Assembly (NCBI GenBank): GCA_016927125.1
Contig: JAFGNG010000208.1
Location: forward strand, 1-6,448
DNA from: Planctomycetota bacterium
GTDB taxonomy: Bacteria; Planctomycetota; SZUA-567; JAFGNG01
DNA length: 6,448 nucleotides
Reading direction: 5' to 3'
The position numbers and the translations under genes are program-made. This document shows, one piece after another, positions 5,333-6,448 of this stretch. Positions within the stretch are counted from its first letter, which is position 1; every line of letters starts with the position of its first letter. The notes under the pieces are model-generated. The model had not been told where the DNA came from and ran no database searches. It worked only from the letters and a program-made list of their open reading frames with translations.

Positions 5333-6448
5333 ATGATCGCGGGGACCGCATCGACAGAGTTGATTTCACCCGAACGCACCATCCCCCACAGCCTGGAAGC
5401 TGAGGCCGGGGTGCTGGGTAGCCTGTTGATCTACCCCGAACGGATTGACCTGATCCGGGGGGTGATTGAAGCGGGTGATTATTATTCCGAAGCCTACGGG
5501 ATGGTCTTCCAGGCGATTGTGGACATGTGCGATGCCCACCAGCCGGTCGACAGCCTGACCCTCGCCGAAGAGCTGTCCCGGCGCGGGCAGTATGATATTA
5601 TTGGCGGCGATACCGGCCTGGCAGCTTTGGCCGCGGCTGTGCCCAACAGCGCGAACTTGGAGTTTTACGCCGAAATCGTCCGCGACCGCGCCAAGTCCAG
5701 GCGATTATTGCGGGCCACCACGGAGATTATTTCCGAAGCGCATAAGTGTGAACGCGCGGCGGATGACCTGACCGACTGGGCCGAACATATTATTTACCAG
5801 GTCAGCGATACCGGTTCCCAGCGGGACGCGGTGAGTCTCAAGGACGCGCTGAAGTCTACCATGGCCGCCCTGGAAGCGTTGCACGAACGCGATGTCTCCA
5901 GCGGGATTACCGGGTTGGCGACGGATTACCACCAACTGGACTTCATGCTGGGAGGACTACACCAGAGCGAGCTGATTATCGTCGCCGGCCGCCCTTCGAT
6001 GGGAAAGAGCACCCTGGCGTTGAACCTGCTTACCCATATCGGGACGCAACATAAACAGCCCTGCGCGCTCTTCACCCTGGAGATGAGCAAGGAAAATATC
6101 GCGCAGAACATGCTCTGCGCTTATGGCCGCCTCCCGGCGCAGAAGGTGCGTACCGGGCAGTTGGGCGGGGAGCAATGGGCCCAGTTGGGTTTGAGTATTG
6201 ACTCCCTGTCCCAAGCGCCTATATTTATTGACGATTCCCCGGGCATCAGCCTGGGCGAGTTGCGCGGCAAATGCCGACGGCTGAAGCGCGCGCATAATAT
6301 CCAGTTGATCGCGATTGATTACCTGCAGTTGATGAGCGGGCCCATGCATGGCCGCGACTCCAACCGGCAGCAGGAAATCAGCGAGATCAGCCGGGGCCTC
6401 AAGGCCCTGGCGCGAGAGCTGGAAGTGCCAGTAATCGCGGTTTCACAG
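5333..6448 (+). CDS. dnaB: Replicative DNA helicase DnaB (DnaC of Bacillus), 3' end outside the window
   Basis: Hexameric helicase that unwinds DNA ahead of the fork and binds primase. The frame from ATG 5333 is open for 372 codons to the window edge; the family is about 450-470 aa, so roughly the last 80-100 residues are missing. The N-terminal primase-interacting domain covers about 14-125 (PHSLEAEAGVLGSLL at 18-32, PVDSLTLAEEL at 71-81, PNSANLEFYAEIV at 104-116). A linker helix lies around 168-187, leading to GITGLATDYHQLD (191-203). The RecA-like motor domain follows: Walker A GRPSMGKST (219-227, K225), FTLEMS with catalytic E250, and Walker B LIAIDYLQL with D329. The visible end, VIAVSQ (367-372), is the start of the next conserved motif. 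AAGG (5322-5325) lies 7 nt before the ATG. Codons are visibly GC-richer than in glmU. No intein interrupts the Walker A region. Confidence 0.96.
   Translation, partial: MIAGTASTELISPERTIPHSLEAEAGVLGSLLIYPERIDLIRGVIEAGDYYSEAYGMVFQAIVDMCDAHQPVDSLTLAEELSRRGQYDIIGGDTGLAALAAAVPNSANLEFYAEIVRDRAKSRRLLRATTEIISEAHKCERAADDLTDWAEHIIYQVSDTGSQRDAVSLKDALKSTMAALEALHERDVSSGITGLATDYHQLDFMLGGLHQSELIIVAGRPSMGKSTLALNLLTHIGTQHKQPCALFTLEMSKENIAQNMLCAYGRLPAQKVRTGQLGGEQWAQLGLSIDSLSQAPIFIDDSPGISLGELRGKCRRLKRAHNIQLIAIDYLQLMSGPMHGRDSNRQQEISEISRGLKALARELEVPVIAVSQ

Noticed and set aside
1..6448. Mobile elements, CRISPR arrays or a defence or toxin cassette
   Set aside because: Nearly the whole window is accounted for by conserved housekeeping genes. 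No spaced repeat series, transposase-like frame or target-site duplication was seen.

Overview
This window is a compact bacterial housekeeping locus, read entirely on the + strand. It holds a tRNA-Gln(TTG) and then nine protein genes: glmU (uridyltransferase domain only), prs, rplY (ctc type), pth, rpsF, ssb, rpsR, rplI and dnaB, which runs off the right edge. Every gene is identified from conserved active-site or signature residues. There is no mobile element, CRISPR array, toxin-antitoxin pair or defence cassette, and I do not see a previously undescribed system. The points of interest concern gene architecture and regulation.

The organism cannot be named from the sequence. The order glmU-prs-ctc-pth is the arrangement known from Bacillus and relatives, and rpsF-ssb-rpsR is also typical of Firmicutes. 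Having tRNA-Gln next to prs-rplY-pth, followed by rpsF-rpsR-rplI-dnaB as a continuous block, recalls deltaproteobacterial loci such as those of Geobacter. Base composition is moderate on the left and clearly GC-richer in dnaB. A non-model lineage (a deep-branching Firmicute relative, Armatimonadota or similar) is a reasonable guess, but only inference.

Layout. 4-78: tRNA with encoded CCA. 79-165: AT-rich spacer with a perfect AT palindrome and a GC hairpin ahead of glmU. 166-3264: glmU, prs, rplY and pth, with gaps of about 15-50 nt, probably one transcript. 3261-4498: rpsF, whose TTG start overlaps the pth stop codon, then ssb and rpsR. 4499-4637: a 139-nt gap where some relatives of this locus carry an extra membrane-protein gene. 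4638-5192: rplI. 5193-5332: a gap with a weak terminator-like element and an AT-rich dyad. 5333-6448: the first 372 codons of the replicative helicase gene.

The genes connect nucleotide-sugar and PRPP supply (GlmU, Prs) with translation (bL25, Pth, bS6, bS18, bL9, tRNA-Gln) and replication (SSB, DnaB). Three start codons are set by Shine-Dalgarno position rather than by the longest reading frame: GTG 166 for glmU, ATG 2584 for pth and TTG 3261 for rpsF. Three of the four ribosomal proteins carry hydrophilic C-terminal extensions.
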